This document shows positions 1-7,939 of a stretch of DNA of 11,854 nt, in pieces. Within the stretch, counting starts at the first letter, position 1. Each line of letters starts with the position of its first letter. The notes beneath the pieces were generated by a model. That model saw only the letters and a list, made by a program, of their open reading frames with translations, was not told where the DNA came from and ran no database searches. Made by a program: the position numbers and the translations under genes. The DNA comes from JBBDWJ01 sp040902925 (lineage in GTDB: Bacteria; Acidobacteriota; Terriglobia; Bryobacterales; UBA6623): positions 1 through 11,854 of the forward strand of contig JBBDWJ010000336.1 of NCBI GenBank assembly GCA_040902925.1, in the 5' to 3' direction.

Positions 1-104
1 GAACTAGACGCGGGCTTATCACGCCTCGCAGCCGACTCCTTGTGAAATTTGCGCGCTAGCGAAAACCCGATCGCACACGATCGCGAAAAGGCGAAAGCAC
101 GCGA

Positions 105-121
105 GTCGCGGAAACCGCGGC
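105..121 (-). terminator. GC-rich hairpin just past the enolase-superfamily gene
   Basis: Bases 105-111 and 115-121 form a 7-bp stem with one G-T pair around a 3-nt loop, 4 nt beyond the stop codon of the minus-strand gene ending at 126. Read on the minus strand, the following bases are T-rich but interrupted (TTT and TTTT runs near 83-97), so it is an imperfect intrinsic terminator. Position and stem strength support the call. Bases 1-104 show no supported gene. Confidence 0.4.
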
Positions 122-125
122 CGCG

Positions 126-1349
126 TCAACCCAACTTCAGCAGGTTGGCCCGCAGCTTGTCTTCCGGCACGGTGATTCCCAATCCGGGCAGATCAGGGAC
201 GGTCACCGTCACCCCTTTCATCTCGATGCCATCAACCATCATATCGGTGAGAAACTGCGGCCCGTTCAGCTCGGGCGGAAGCAGCAGATCGAGTGTGGAG
301 TAGAGATGAATCGCGGCCATGAAGCTGACGCCGGCGTCCGTCAGGCCGCTACCTAGCAGGCCGATCCCATTCGCTTCGGCGACGACGGCGCTCTTGTAGC
401 AGTTCGTGACGCCGCCGCTTTTCGGAACCTTCAGTACCACCAGATCGGCCGCGTCCAGACGCGCCATGCGCGCCACGTCAAACGAAGAAAAACATCCTTC
501 GTCGATCGCCAGCGGGTAGGGGCTCTTTTCCCGCGCGCGTGCAAGCCCCAGCCAGTCTTCGCTGCGCACGGGCTGCTCGAAACAGCGAATGTTTTTGAAT
601 TCAGAAATTGCCGCCAGAAACCGCTCCAGCGCGATCGGCTGATACGACTGGTTGGCATCGAGCCAGATCACGATGTCGCTGCGCACCTCCGAAATCGCCC
701 GCAACCTCGCGAGGTCCTTATCCGCGTCGCCGGAGACCTTCACCTTGAAGCAGCGGCAGGCTGGCCAGCGGCTCACTTCCTCGGCCATCGCTTTGGGCTC
801 GTCGATCGACACCGCGTAGCAAAGATCGATCGTGTTGTGGAGCTTGCCTCCCAGCAAGCGATGCACGGGTTGGCCGGTCATTTTTCCAGCCAGATCCAGA
901 AACGCGATCTCCAGGGCGCTCTTGGCAAATGGCGCGCCGTTGCTCACCGCCGGCCGGATCTTTTCGTCCATCTGCTTCTTGAGCGTGTTCCACTCAAACG
1001 CGCTGCGTCCGAGCGCCAGCGGCGCCAGATGGTGCTTCAGCGTGCCCGTTACGGCTTCGACCGTCTCGTAGCTCCAATTGGGAACCGTGTTGGTCGCGCC
1101 CCAGCCGACCTGCCCGTCCGCGGTTTCGATTCTGACGAAGACGTGCTTGCCGGGCTCCCCTTTGCCGCCAACGCTGCCTACGCCGATATTGAACGCCGTG
1201 CGGAACTCCACCGCGACCGGCAATACTTCGACCTTACGGATAAGCGCGCCAGGACTGTTAGCCGCCGCGCGAAACGGCAGCATGGAGGCCGCGAAAGCCG
1301 CGCTCCCGCCCGCCACAGCTTGGGCAAACCCACGTCTGCTGGTAGTCAT
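126..1349 (-). CDS. Tat-exported mandelate racemase/muconate lactonizing enzyme family protein
   Basis: This is a 407-residue enolase-superfamily protein. The N-terminus carries a twin-arginine leader (TSRRGF at residues 3-8, then an Ala-rich hydrophobic stretch to about 30), which implies export and cleavage. The capping domain spans about 36-165 and the barrel about 165-390. The catalytic set of the MLE/dipeptide-epimerase subgroup is visible: KVK at 202-204, metal ligands D231 (LDAN), E258 (FEQP) and D283 (IDEG), and the second-face lysine K307 (VVLKVPKSGG). Family members abstract a proton alpha to a carboxylate; the substrate cannot be read from the sequence. I chose the ATG at 1349 because the Tat leader starts there and AGGA lies a suitable distance upstream; the reading frame stays open to 1538 but that extension looks non-coding. 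It lies downstream of rodZ in the same direction with a 207-nt gap. An exported member of this family is unusual. Confidence 0.88.
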   Translation of the reverse strand: MTTSRRGFAQAVAGGSAAFAASMLPFRAAANSPGALIRKVEVLPVAVEFRTAFNIGVGSVGGKGEPGKHVFVRIETADGQVGWGATNTVPNWSYETVEAVTGTLKHHLAPLALGRSAFEWNTLKKQMDEKIRPAVSNGAPFAKSALEIAFLDLAGKMTGQPVHRLLGGKLHNTIDLCYAVSIDEPKAMAEEVSRWPACRCFKVKVSGDADKDLARLRAISEVRSDIVIWLDANQSYQPIALERFLAAISEFKNIRCFEQPVRSEDWLGLARAREKSPYPLAIDEGCFSSFDVARMARLDAADLVVLKVPKSGGVTNCYKSAVVAEANGIGLLGSGLTDAGVSFMAAIHLYSTLDLLLPPELNGPQFLTDMMVDGIEMKGVTVTVPDLPGLGITVPEDKLRANLLKLG

Positions 1350-1556
1350 AATGATTCCTATCTTAGTGGAACGTGCAAGGCTGCGCGCCGGTGCTGGGGC
1401 CGGTGTTGCGGAATGCGTCCCCGTTTGGCACGCGAAAGTCCGGCCGAGTGCCCCAACGGCCTGCTCGGATGCCACGCGGTATTCAGTTTGTTCGGTCTTG
1501 GTTCGAACGCGGACCTTGGCGGCCGGTTCGTCCCGCATCGCCGATAAGGATTGCGG

Positions 1557-2441
1557 CTAGATCTCGGAAGGGCGCGGCGGCGTTGGCTCGGCTCCCGGCT
1601 TGGGCTCAATGTCAACGACTTCCATGCCGGTCGGGCTGACGTCGACACGCCGTACGTGTCCAGTGGGTCCAATCGGGGGCATCGATTCGCCGTTGAGCGC
1701 GACCTTCACTCCGCCGGCGTTGCCGATAAACAACTGCACCGAGTCGTCCGCGCGAATGGTCTGCTCAAAACCAGCTTCCAGGTTGTCTTCCAGCACCCGC
1801 TCGCCATCGGCAACGACTCGCACCCACGCTCGATCGGTCAGCTTCAACTCGAGTTGGATGGAACGATTGCCCTGCGCGATTTCGGATGCGTCGTCGTTCG
1901 GCTCTTCGCGGGAAAGCACTTCGACGGGCCGCGCCCCTTGCGTCGGTGGAGCTGGCGGCGCATCGTCGCTCACGGCGGTTTGCGCGCTCCTGGCCGGCTC
2001 GATGGATGCGGCGCGTTCAACGGTTGGAAAACTCTCTGTGGCCTGGAAATAGGAAAGCCCGCCAGCAACGAGGACCAGCGTCATGATCCCGCCAACCAGA
2101 GTCATACCACGGCGCCGCATGAAATCCGCGATGAGTTCCGCGAGCTTTGCTCCGGTATCGTCCGCGTTTTTCTCCCTTGGTGTCCATTCGCCAAGGGCCG
2201 ATTCGACCGGATGAGCCACCTGGTTGAGCCGCAGGACGGCTTCGTGTTCGTCCAGGCCGACAATACGGGCGTATTGCCGTGTGAAGCTGATGACGAAAAC
2301 GCCGCCCGGAAGAAGGTCAAAGCGTTCATTTTCCAGGGCTTCCAGGAAACGAACACTGATGTGAGTGGAATCGGAAATCTCACCCAGCGAAACGCCGCGC
2401 GCTTCCCTGGCCGCTCTCAAATATTCGCCGAAACGGTCCAT
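1557..2441 (-). CDS. rodZ: RodZ-like membrane helix-turn-helix protein
   Basis: This 294-residue protein has the three-part RodZ architecture. An XRE/HTH_25-type domain covers about residues 1-72 (typical signatures LRAAREARGVSL, ISVRFLEALE and the hydrophobic LPGGVFVISF). A single membrane helix lies at about 112-133 after the basic MRRRG. A Pro/Ala/Glu-rich linker covers about 135-192. A beta-rich DUF4115-type domain covers about 194-280 (LTDRAWVRVVADGE, IGNAGGVKVALNG). RodZ links the MreB cytoskeleton to the wall-elongation machinery through the cytoplasmic HTH domain, which contacts MreB rather than DNA. The start is the ATG at 2439-2441 because the HTH domain begins there, although no strong Shine-Dalgarno is seen. 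It is divergent from the glycosyltransferase gene. Orthology to rodZ is inferred from architecture; a membrane-bound regulator is the alternative. Confidence 0.85.
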   Translation of the reverse strand: MDRFGEYLRAAREARGVSLGEISDSTHISVRFLEALENERFDLLPGGVFVISFTRQYARIVGLDEHEAVLRLNQVAHPVESALGEWTPREKNADDTGAKLAELIADFMRRRGMTLVGGIMTLVLVAGGLSYFQATESFPTVERAASIEPARSAQTAVSDDAPPAPPTQGARPVEVLSREEPNDDASEIAQGNRSIQLELKLTDRAWVRVVADGERVLEDNLEAGFEQTIRADDSVQLFIGNAGGVKVALNGESMPPIGPTGHVRRVDVSPTGMEVVDIEPKPGAEPTPPRPSEI

Positions 2442-2465
2442 CTGCCGGTAACCAATTCTGTCTAA

Positions 2466-2480
2466 GGTTATAATACTGCG
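2466..2480. promoter_or_regulatory. AT-rich core of a divergent promoter region
   Basis: The spacer between rodZ (minus) and the glycosyltransferase gene (plus) contains a perfect TATAAT at 2469-2474 on the plus strand. Its complement overlaps a TATAAC-like hexamer on the minus strand, with TTGTGA about 15 nt upstream of it. No good -35 element exists for the plus-strand hexamer. The base composition stands out from the GC-rich surroundings, and the position fits a promoter for either gene, but this is motif reading only. Confidence 0.3.
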
Positions 2481-2614
2481 GCCGATCTCACAAGTTACAT
2501 GCGGTGTTTCCCTGTATCATTAGGTCCTGTCTGCCCGGCCGGACCTCAAAGTATACGCTACGATACTTACAGCGATTTGCGGCTAATCTCTGCACCCGTC
2601 TAGTTCGGATACCT

Positions 2615-3643
2615 GTGCCCACCCCATCCGTCTCGGTCATCGTCGTCAACTGGAATCGCCATGACCTGTTGCGGGCCTGCCTACTCAGCCTGCAGCAGCA
2701 GACATTTCGTGATTTTGAGATTATCGTCGTCGACAACGGCTCGACCGACGGCTCACTCCACCTGCTTCGCGAGGAGCCTTTCGAGCACATCCGAACCATC
2801 GAAAACACCCTGAACCGGGGGTTCTGCGCCGCCAACAACCAGGGCATCCAGGCCGCCCAAGGCCAATTCATCGGCCTGCTCAACAACGACGCCGAGGCCG
2901 AACCACGCTGGCTGGAACAAGTGCTGGCGGCTGTCGAAAGCGACTCCGAAGTAGGCATGGCGGCGTCGAAAATCCTCACTTGGGAGAACCGCAGGGTTAT
3001 CGACAAAACCGGTCATTTGATTTACCCCGACGGCCAAAATCGCGGCCGCGGCACCGGAGAGCCCGATCGCGGCCAATACGATCGCCTCGAAGAAACCGCC
3101 TGGCCGGATGGCTGCGCCGCGCTTTACCGCCGCTCCATGCTGACCGAGATCGGCGGCTTTGACGAAGATTTTTTTGCCTACGCCGACGACGCCGAGCTCG
3201 GGCTTCGGGGGCGAATCGCCGGCTGGAAGTGTCTCTATGTCCCGACGGCTATCGTTTACCACCACACGGGATCTACCCTAGGCCGTTATTCGGCCGAACG
3301 GCTGTTCCTGATCGAGCGAAACCGCCTCTGGCTGGCTGCTAAGCTGTTTCCTTTGAGCTTGTTAGCCCTGAACCCCGTGTATTTCGCGTTACGCGTCACC
3401 GCCACCGCCGTGTTCAGCTTCGGCGGGCATGGCGAAATAGCCCGCGCGACCTCGCGTCTGGGAACGGTGGGGCTGATAAAATGCCTGATCAGGGCCCAGT
3501 GGGCGGCGCTCGTTGGATTGCCCGCCATGCTGCGTAAGCGGCGCTCCGTGAATGCCTTCCGAAAGCTGACAGCCGCCCAAACCGCGGCTCTGATTCGGCG
3601 CTTCCGCATCCCGCTGCTGGAATTGGCTCGCGGTAGCCGCTAG
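2615..3643 (+). CDS. Family 2 glycosyltransferase (rhamnosyltransferase-like)
   Basis: This 342-residue protein has a GT-A fold of GT family 2, which transfers a sugar from a nucleotide-sugar to a growing surface glycan on the cytoplasmic face of the membrane. Visible signatures are the nucleotide-binding strand VSVIVVNWN (6-14), VVDNGSTDGS (39-48), NRGFCAANNQG (67-77), the metal-site-like LLNNDAE (88-94), GCAALYRR (166-173), GGFDEDFFAYADDAELGLR (180-198) and a conserved HH pair (216-217). The C-terminus (about 240-305) is hydrophobic and probably associates with the membrane. The start is uncertain: the frame is open from a GTG at 2504 (379 residues), but the GTG at 2615 places the fold start five residues in, as is usual. 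Neither start has a strong Shine-Dalgarno. The methyltransferase gene follows on the same strand, 79 nt later. Sugar and acceptor are not predictable. Confidence 0.87.
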   Translation: MPTPSVSVIVVNWNRHDLLRACLLSLQQQTFRDFEIIVVDNGSTDGSLHLLREEPFEHIRTIENTLNRGFCAANNQGIQAAQGQFIGLLNNDAEAEPRWLEQVLAAVESDSEVGMAASKILTWENRRVIDKTGHLIYPDGQNRGRGTGEPDRGQYDRLEETAWPDGCAALYRRSMLTEIGGFDEDFFAYADDAELGLRGRIAGWKCLYVPTAIVYHHTGSTLGRYSAERLFLIERNRLWLAAKLFPLSLLALNPVYFALRVTATAVFSFGGHGEIARATSRLGTVGLIKCLIRAQWAALVGLPAMLRKRRSVNAFRKLTAAQTAALIRRFRIPLLELARGSR

Positions 3644-3722
3644 CCCGCGTTTCCTTTTGTAGCCTCGTTTCCTCGGTGTCATATTGCCAGGTTCCCAGCC
3701 AGCCCAAAACGTCGAGCCGCAG

Positions 3723-4658
3723 ATGTGTCCCCGCTGCGGTTGTGAACTCTATCTCACGCTTTTCCGTGGCACCGATCGCCTCTACCGCACGACGCAAGAC
3801 CGCTTCAACTTGGTCGAATGCGCCGGCTGCGGCCTGATTCGGCTCGATCCGATGCCGACCCCGGCGGAGCTCGCCCGGTTCTACCCGAACGAGTACTGGT
3901 GGGACTCCAATGATTCGGCGGTCGACCGGCTGTCGGAAATCTACCGCCGCCTCGTCCTCCAAGACCACGTGCACTTCGTAACCCAGGGCGATCTGGAGCC
4001 CGGGCCGGTGCTCGATATCGGTTGCGGCGGCGGCTCGTTTCTTGCCGCGATCAAGCGGCGGGGCCACGAAGTCATCGGCATGGACTACTCCGCGCGCGCC
4101 GCGCGCATCGCCGGCGCCCAGCACGGTGTGCCCGCGGCCTGCGGGCGTCTGCCCGCGCTGCCGTTCCGGGCGCAATCGTTCAGCGCGGTCACCCTGTTCC
4201 ATGTCCTCGAGCATGTGCCCGACCCGATGGCCTGCCTGCTGGCGCTGTGGGAGCTCCCCGCGCGCGGCGGCCGGCTCATCATCCAGGTCCCCAACGCTTC
4301 GTGCTGGCAGTTGTTGCTGCTGGGGGATAAATGGAGCGGCCTCGACGTCCCCCGCCACCTCATCCACTACCGCGCCGAAGATCTTTCAGACTTGCTGGAT
4401 GCCTGCGGATTCGAAGTGCGCCGCGCCAAGTATTTTTCGCTGCGCGACAACCCGGCCGGGCTCGCCACCAGTCTCTGCCCGCAGCTCGAGCCGGTGGCAA
4501 GGCGTGTACGAAGAGTTCAGGAGTCCAAAGGGGGCAGGCTGCTCAAAGACCTGCTCTATTTCGCGCTCGTTGTCGCGGCAGTGCCCTTCACGCTGCTCGA
4601 AGCCGCGGCGGCGGCCGGTTCAACCGTGATGGTGGAAGCGGTGCGAAAAGGCGAGTAG
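3723..4658 (+). CDS. Class I SAM-dependent methyltransferase with N-terminal zinc ribbon
   Basis: Counting from the ATG at 3723, this is a 311-residue protein. A zinc-binding ribbon is formed by C2/C5 and C33/C36 (CPRC and CAGC), followed by a linker (MPTPAELARFYPNEYW) common in methyltransferases next to sugar-transfer genes. The Rossmann SAM-binding motif is VLDIGCGGGS (96-105), the acidic loop is at D121 (IGMDYS), and the motif after strand 4 is LFHVLEHVPDP (158-168). A hydrophobic stretch (about 277-305) near the C-terminus may attach it to the membrane. The frame is open back to a TTG at 3684, adding 13 residues; I prefer the ATG because it starts at the zinc ribbon and has GAG in range. 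It probably modifies a glycan or lipid-linked intermediate together with the preceding glycosyltransferase; that link is inferred from proximity. Confidence 0.86.
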   Translation: MCPRCGCELYLTLFRGTDRLYRTTQDRFNLVECAGCGLIRLDPMPTPAELARFYPNEYWWDSNDSAVDRLSEIYRRLVLQDHVHFVTQGDLEPGPVLDIGCGGGSFLAAIKRRGHEVIGMDYSARAARIAGAQHGVPAACGRLPALPFRAQSFSAVTLFHVLEHVPDPMACLLALWELPARGGRLIIQVPNASCWQLLLLGDKWSGLDVPRHLIHYRAEDLSDLLDACGFEVRRAKYFSLRDNPAGLATSLCPQLEPVARRVRRVQESKGGRLLKDLLYFALVVAAVPFTLLEAAAAAGSTVMVEAVRKGE

Positions 4659-4852
4659 CCAAATCCAGCGCAACGAGCAACCTCCTCCCGCTGACCGCGC
4701 GATCCGGCAGGCCGCCCCAGCCCAATCCGATCCATCACGAAGAACAATCCCCGGCTCAGCCACGGAATCGGCGCGTATCTCCCGCGAGGAGCAAGAGATA
4801 GAATAGAGGGCAGTTCGCGAGCGGGGAGTTTGCCCGCGCGCCGTTTTCCGCG

Positions 4853-4858
4853 AGGAGG
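4853..4858 (+). promoter_or_regulatory. Strong ribosome binding site fixing a GTG start
   Basis: AGGAGG lies 5 nt before the GTG at 4864 and decides the start of the DUF1501 gene. In the 205-nt spacer before it (4659-4863) I see no gene. A TAGAAT hexamer at 4799-4804 could be a -10 element but has no matching -35. Confidence 0.7.
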
Positions 4859-4863
4859 ATACC

Positions 4864-6291
4864 GTGTTCCGGCTGGACCATCAAAAATCCGTAGAGTTTT
4901 GTGACGGCCTGCGTCGCCGCGACTTTCTCCACGCCGGCTCGCTGGGCCTGCTGGGGCTAGGGCTGTCCGATTTCCTCGCTCTAAAGGCTCAAGGCGCGGT
5001 GGATCCTTCCAAAGACGTCAACGTCATCATGCTGTTCCTGGTGGGCGGGCCGAGCCAGCTCGACACCTGGGACATGAAGCCCGGCGCGCCCGCCGAAATT
5101 CGCGGACCGTACAAGCCGATCAAGACAAACGTCGCCGGCATCGAGATTTCGGAAATCTTCCCGCGCATGGCGCGCCACGCCGATAAATGGTCGCTGGTGC
5201 GAACGCTCTATCATAACGCCGCCGCCGTGCACGACACCGGCCACCAGATGCTGCAAACCGGGCGTCTGTTTCAGGGTGGCCTGCAGCACCCGCACATGGG
5301 CTGCGTGCTTTCGAAATTGCGCGGCGCAAAAGACGAAATGCCGGCGCACGTGTTGCTGCCCCGCCCCATCGGCAACACCGGCGGAAACATGCCGCACGGC
5401 CAGGACGCCGGCTACCTAGGCAAACACTTCGATCCGTTCGTGCTCAACGCCGATGCCTCGCCGCCCCATGAGGCAGCGTCCCCGATCGGCAGGGATGTTG
5501 CGTGCCCATCGTCGCAGCCGAATCTTGCAAGGCCCGGCATCTCCTCCGGCTCTCTGTCCGCCGTGCGCGTAGGCAGCGGACGCAACTGGCGCGAATTGAT
5601 CGACGAATCGGTACGAAATCTCGAAACAACCAATGACGCCAGGCTCGACGACACAAATCAGCATCAAGCCTACACACAGATGTCCTCGGAGAAAGCACGA
5701 GCAGCGTTCGACCTCGCCGGCGAATCCGCCGAAACCAAAAAGCGTTACGGCCAGAACCGCTTCGGGCAAAGCTGTCTGCTCGCCAAGCGCCTAGTCGAAT
5801 CGGGCGTGCGCTTCGTGACCATCAACATGTTCGAAACAGTCTTCGACGAAATCACCTGGGACATCCATGGATCGAGCCCCTTCAGCCCCATCGAATGCTA
5901 CAGCAACCAGGTCGGCCCGATGTTCGACAACGCCTTCACGTCACTCATCGAAGATCTCGCGCAAACCGGAATGCTCGACAACACGCTGGTGCTCGCAATG
6001 GGCGAGTTCGGCCGCACGCCTAAAATCAACCCAGCCGGAGGACGCGACCACTGGCCCGGCTGCTGGCCGATGGTGATCGCCGGAGGCGGCATCCAGGGTG
6101 GAAGAGTTGTAGGCGAAAGCGATGCCACGGCCGCCGAACCAAAGACGAGACCGACGACGCCAGCCGAAGTAGCCGCCACCGTGTATCACGCAACCGGAAT
6201 TGATCTAGCCACGCAATTGCCCGGCCCGGACGGAAAGCCAATAGGCATCGTGGACGACGGAGTTGAGCCGATCCACGAACTATTCAGTTAG
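4864..6291 (+). CDS. Tat-exported DUF1501 family protein
   Basis: This 475-residue protein belongs to the DUF1501 family, alkaline-phosphatase/sulfatase-fold proteins abundant in Acidobacteriota and Planctomycetes. The start has a twin-arginine leader (RRRDFL at 17-22, hydrophobic core to about 42). Family signatures are MLFLVGGPSQLDTWDMKP (56-73), PAEIRGPYKPI (76-86), GQSCLLAKRLVESGVRF (301-317), WDIHGS (332-337), MGEFGRTPKINPAGGRDHWP (379-398), VIAGGGIQGGRVVGESD (404-420) and the closing DDGVEPIHELF. The His/Asp-rich motifs suggest a metal site; the reaction is unknown. DUF1501 genes often sit beside DUF1549/DUF1553 cytochrome-type partners, and none is present here. Residues about 199-229 are Pro/Ser-rich and do not look like the family at that place. 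The GTG start is set by the AGGAGG upstream. Confidence 0.92.
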   Translation: MFRLDHQKSVEFCDGLRRRDFLHAGSLGLLGLGLSDFLALKAQGAVDPSKDVNVIMLFLVGGPSQLDTWDMKPGAPAEIRGPYKPIKTNVAGIEISEIFPRMARHADKWSLVRTLYHNAAAVHDTGHQMLQTGRLFQGGLQHPHMGCVLSKLRGAKDEMPAHVLLPRPIGNTGGNMPHGQDAGYLGKHFDPFVLNADASPPHEAASPIGRDVACPSSQPNLARPGISSGSLSAVRVGSGRNWRELIDESVRNLETTNDARLDDTNQHQAYTQMSSEKARAAFDLAGESAETKKRYGQNRFGQSCLLAKRLVESGVRFVTINMFETVFDEITWDIHGSSPFSPIECYSNQVGPMFDNAFTSLIEDLAQTGMLDNTLVLAMGEFGRTPKINPAGGRDHWPGCWPMVIAGGGIQGGRVVGESDATAAEPKTRPTTPAEVAATVYHATGIDLATQLPGPDGKPIGIVDDGVEPIHELFS

Positions 6292-6313
6292 TTAGCAGCG
6301 AAACGATATTGGC

Positions 6314-6330
6314 GGCTTGGCGATCAAGCC
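6314..6330. terminator. Hairpin between convergent genes
   Basis: GGCTTG (6314-6319) and CAAGCC (6325-6330) form a perfect 6-bp stem with a 5-nt loop, 22 nt after the DUF1501 stop and 14 nt beyond the end of the facing small gene. A TTTT run lies at 6343-6346 on the plus side, too far for a classic rho-independent terminator. The position between convergent genes supports a shared terminator role. Confidence 0.4.
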
Positions 6331-6344
6331 CGGACCCGCGCCTT

Positions 6345-6635
6345 TTAAGACGGGGAATCGTTGGGAAAGTCGTCCGCGGTCAGCCCGAACTCGGCGAGGA
6401 CTTCCTCGATCGGGATTCCTTTGCCGCCTCGTTGCTGGAACCAGGCTTCGGAACGGGCAAGCGCTTGCCGTTCGGCGTTGGAGACTGGCTCGTCGTCGGC
6501 GGGAGCCTTGGCCACAGCTTGTAAAACCGGGTCTACGACGATCCGTTTTAGAATGCGGATCACGGCGGAAAGCTCCGACGGTTCCAATTGGTCGATCAGC
6601 TCATGCGCCTGCTGTTTTTCCGGTACAGCGTCCAC
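6345..6635 (-). CDS. Small antitoxin-like orphan protein
   Basis: This 96-residue acidic protein has a predicted helical N-terminus (HELIDQLEPSELSAVIRILK, 11-30), a polar middle (DDEPVSNAERQALARSEAWF, 47-66) and a C-terminal GIPIEEVLAEFGLTADDF segment (73-90). The pattern resembles small antitoxin-like proteins found in Acidobacteria and Cyanobacteria, where a helical domain precedes an EEVLAEFGL-type tail; this is recall, not a search. The only in-frame start giving the full protein is the GTG at 6635, and no Shine-Dalgarno is visible; CATAAT lies just upstream on the minus strand, so the message could be nearly leaderless. No toxin partner is adjacent: the DUF1501 gene converges on one side and 221 nt without a supported gene lie on the other. 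High third-position GC supports coding. Confidence 0.65.
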   Translation of the reverse strand: MDAVPEKQQAHELIDQLEPSELSAVIRILKRIVVDPVLQAVAKAPADDEPVSNAERQALARSEAWFQQRGGKGIPIEEVLAEFGLTADDFPNDSPS

Positions 6636-6856
6636 GTCATTATGTTAGCTGGTTTCTGATTGCGAATGCGAGCTTCGGAGACGGCGCACAATCTGTCAGT
6701 AGCGTTCTGTTGTGGAGCCCGTGATAATCGCCTTTGCGATGGCGGACGCGTGCAACTCGCTCAACTCGGCGCGCTCATCGACCCGAAAGACGATGCAGCG
6801 ATTTCGGGGGACTGGCCGGCTGCGTCACGCTCAAAGCAGGCAACCACTCGAGCGCT
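6636..6856. other. Spacer without a supported gene, possible gene remnant
   Basis: I find no complete gene here. On the minus strand, about 6689-6818, an open stretch of some 40 codons reads IVFRVDERAELSEL and then HASAIAKAIITGSTTERY before a TGA. It has GC-rich third positions but no start codon, and the opposite strand is also open. It could be the 3' end of a lost gene between the mannonate-dehydratase-like gene and the antitoxin-like gene. Confidence 0.25.
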
Positions 6857-7939
6857 TCAGGCCCGGCCGCGTTCCTCCTTCGCCATCGCATAAAGGGCCT
6901 TGATGTACCCGATACTGTAAGCCCACCCTGTTTTGCGGTCCCCCACCATCGCCGGAACGTGGTCTGCGATCAAAATCCCTCGGAAGTCGACATCCACCAG
7001 CGTGCGCATGAGCTGCTTCATGTCCGTGTAGCCGTCGTCGATATAGGTTTCGACGAAATCGGGAACGGGGCCGGTGACATTGCGGAAGTGAATCTTCCAA
7101 AGCTTGTCCATCTTGGCGAATTCGCGGACGGCGTCGATGACGTTCTTGCCTGTGTGCGCGCCGCCTTCCATCCAAGTGCCGCAGCAAAGGCAGATGCCGA
7201 CGTTGGGGCTGTTTGCGATCTCAAAGGCTTTCACGTAACCGTCAAACGTGCCGAACATGTGGCGCGGAACGCCGCCGAGTTCCGGCACCGGAGGGTCATC
7301 AGGATGCACGCCGATCCGCACCCCGGCTTCTTCGGCCACCGGAACGACTTGCTTGATGAAGTACGCCCAGTTCTCCCACAGTTCATCCTTCGAAAACTTG
7401 CGGCCATGCGAGAGCGGGCTTTCGAACACTTCACCCGCCCAATAGCCCTTGGCGGTGGACTGGTGAAAGGCCCGCGCGGAAGCGCCGCCGCGCGTCGTCT
7501 CGCGCTCGGAACTCCAGATGCCGTTACCCATGTGGGCATAGGTCGTGTAGTGGATGCCCGCTTTGCCGATGTTGCGGATGTAGCGCTTGTATTCCTCGAT
7601 CTTTGCATCGCGCCCAGGCAGCCCAAGCGTCACTTCAGGCATGTTGTGAACGCTGGTGTCGCCCATGTTGGCGATCTTCAGGCCAGCCGCCTCAACGCGG
7701 CTCTTGTTCGAAGCGAAGTATTCGTAGGAAGTGTTGCGCCCGCCAATCGAGACGTACTCGACGCCCATCTGCCTGGCGAAGGTCAAATCGTCGTCGTCAT
7801 ATTCGTTTGGAATCTGCAATGAGATCTTGATGCCAGGCCCCCAAGGGAGAAGCTTGTTGACCTGAGCAGTGGCCGTTGCGGCGAAGGCAGTGGCTCCCGC
7901 GGCAAGGCGGAGAAGATCGCGGCGGTTGAATGCAGTCAT
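6857..7939 (-). CDS. Tat-tagged mannonate dehydratase (UxuA)-like TIM-barrel protein
   Basis: This 360-residue protein has a twin-arginine leader (FNRRDLLRLAAG, 4-15, followed by Ala/Thr-rich residues to about 25) and then a xylose-isomerase-like barrel. The UxuA metal-ligand pattern is visible in order: H212 in GVHPDDPP, C250/C252 in ICLCCGTW, H284 in KIHFRN, and D326 in LIADHVP. UxuA removes water from D-mannonate to give 2-keto-3-deoxygluconate in hexuronate breakdown. The HPDDPP and HFRN motifs make this family more likely than a generic sugar-phosphate isomerase/epimerase. The protein is divergent from E. coli UxuA, so substrate identity is inferred. The ATG at 7939 begins the Tat leader and has AAGGA about 9 nt upstream; the frame is open further to 8068 but that part looks non-coding. 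It stands alone, divergent from the DUF6883 gene. Confidence 0.83.
   Translation of the reverse strand: MTAFNRRDLLRLAAGATAFAATATAQVNKLLPWGPGIKISLQIPNEYDDDDLTFARQMGVEYVSIGGRNTSYEYFASNKSRVEAAGLKIANMGDTSVHNMPEVTLGLPGRDAKIEEYKRYIRNIGKAGIHYTTYAHMGNGIWSSERETTRGGASARAFHQSTAKGYWAGEVFESPLSHGRKFSKDELWENWAYFIKQVVPVAEEAGVRIGVHPDDPPVPELGGVPRHMFGTFDGYVKAFEIANSPNVGICLCCGTWMEGGAHTGKNVIDAVREFAKMDKLWKIHFRNVTGPVPDFVETYIDDGYTDMKQLMRTLVDVDFRGILIADHVPAMVGDRKTGWAYSIGYIKALYAMAKEERGRA

Noticed and set aside
837..1547. Long plus-strand open frames across the enolase-superfamily gene
   Set aside because: They are GC-rich shadows: the minus-strand frame contains all catalytic motifs, while these have none.
1551..2465. 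304-codon plus-strand frame opposite rodZ
   Set aside because: It has no family character, and the minus-strand frame has the full RodZ architecture.
3489..4367. 292-codon minus-strand frame across the glycosyltransferase and methyltransferase genes
   Set aside because: It spans two genes with clear motifs on the plus strand and is Arg/Ala/Gly-rich without domains.
6712..6903. Short plus-strand frame starting MEPVIIAFAMADAC
   Set aside because: It overlaps the end of the UxuA-like gene, has no ribosome binding site, and becomes Arg/Ser-rich; the opposite strand is an equally good reading.
6734..7822. 362-codon plus-strand frame opposite the UxuA-like gene
   Set aside because: The Tat leader, ribosome binding site and metal-ligand motifs are all on the minus strand.
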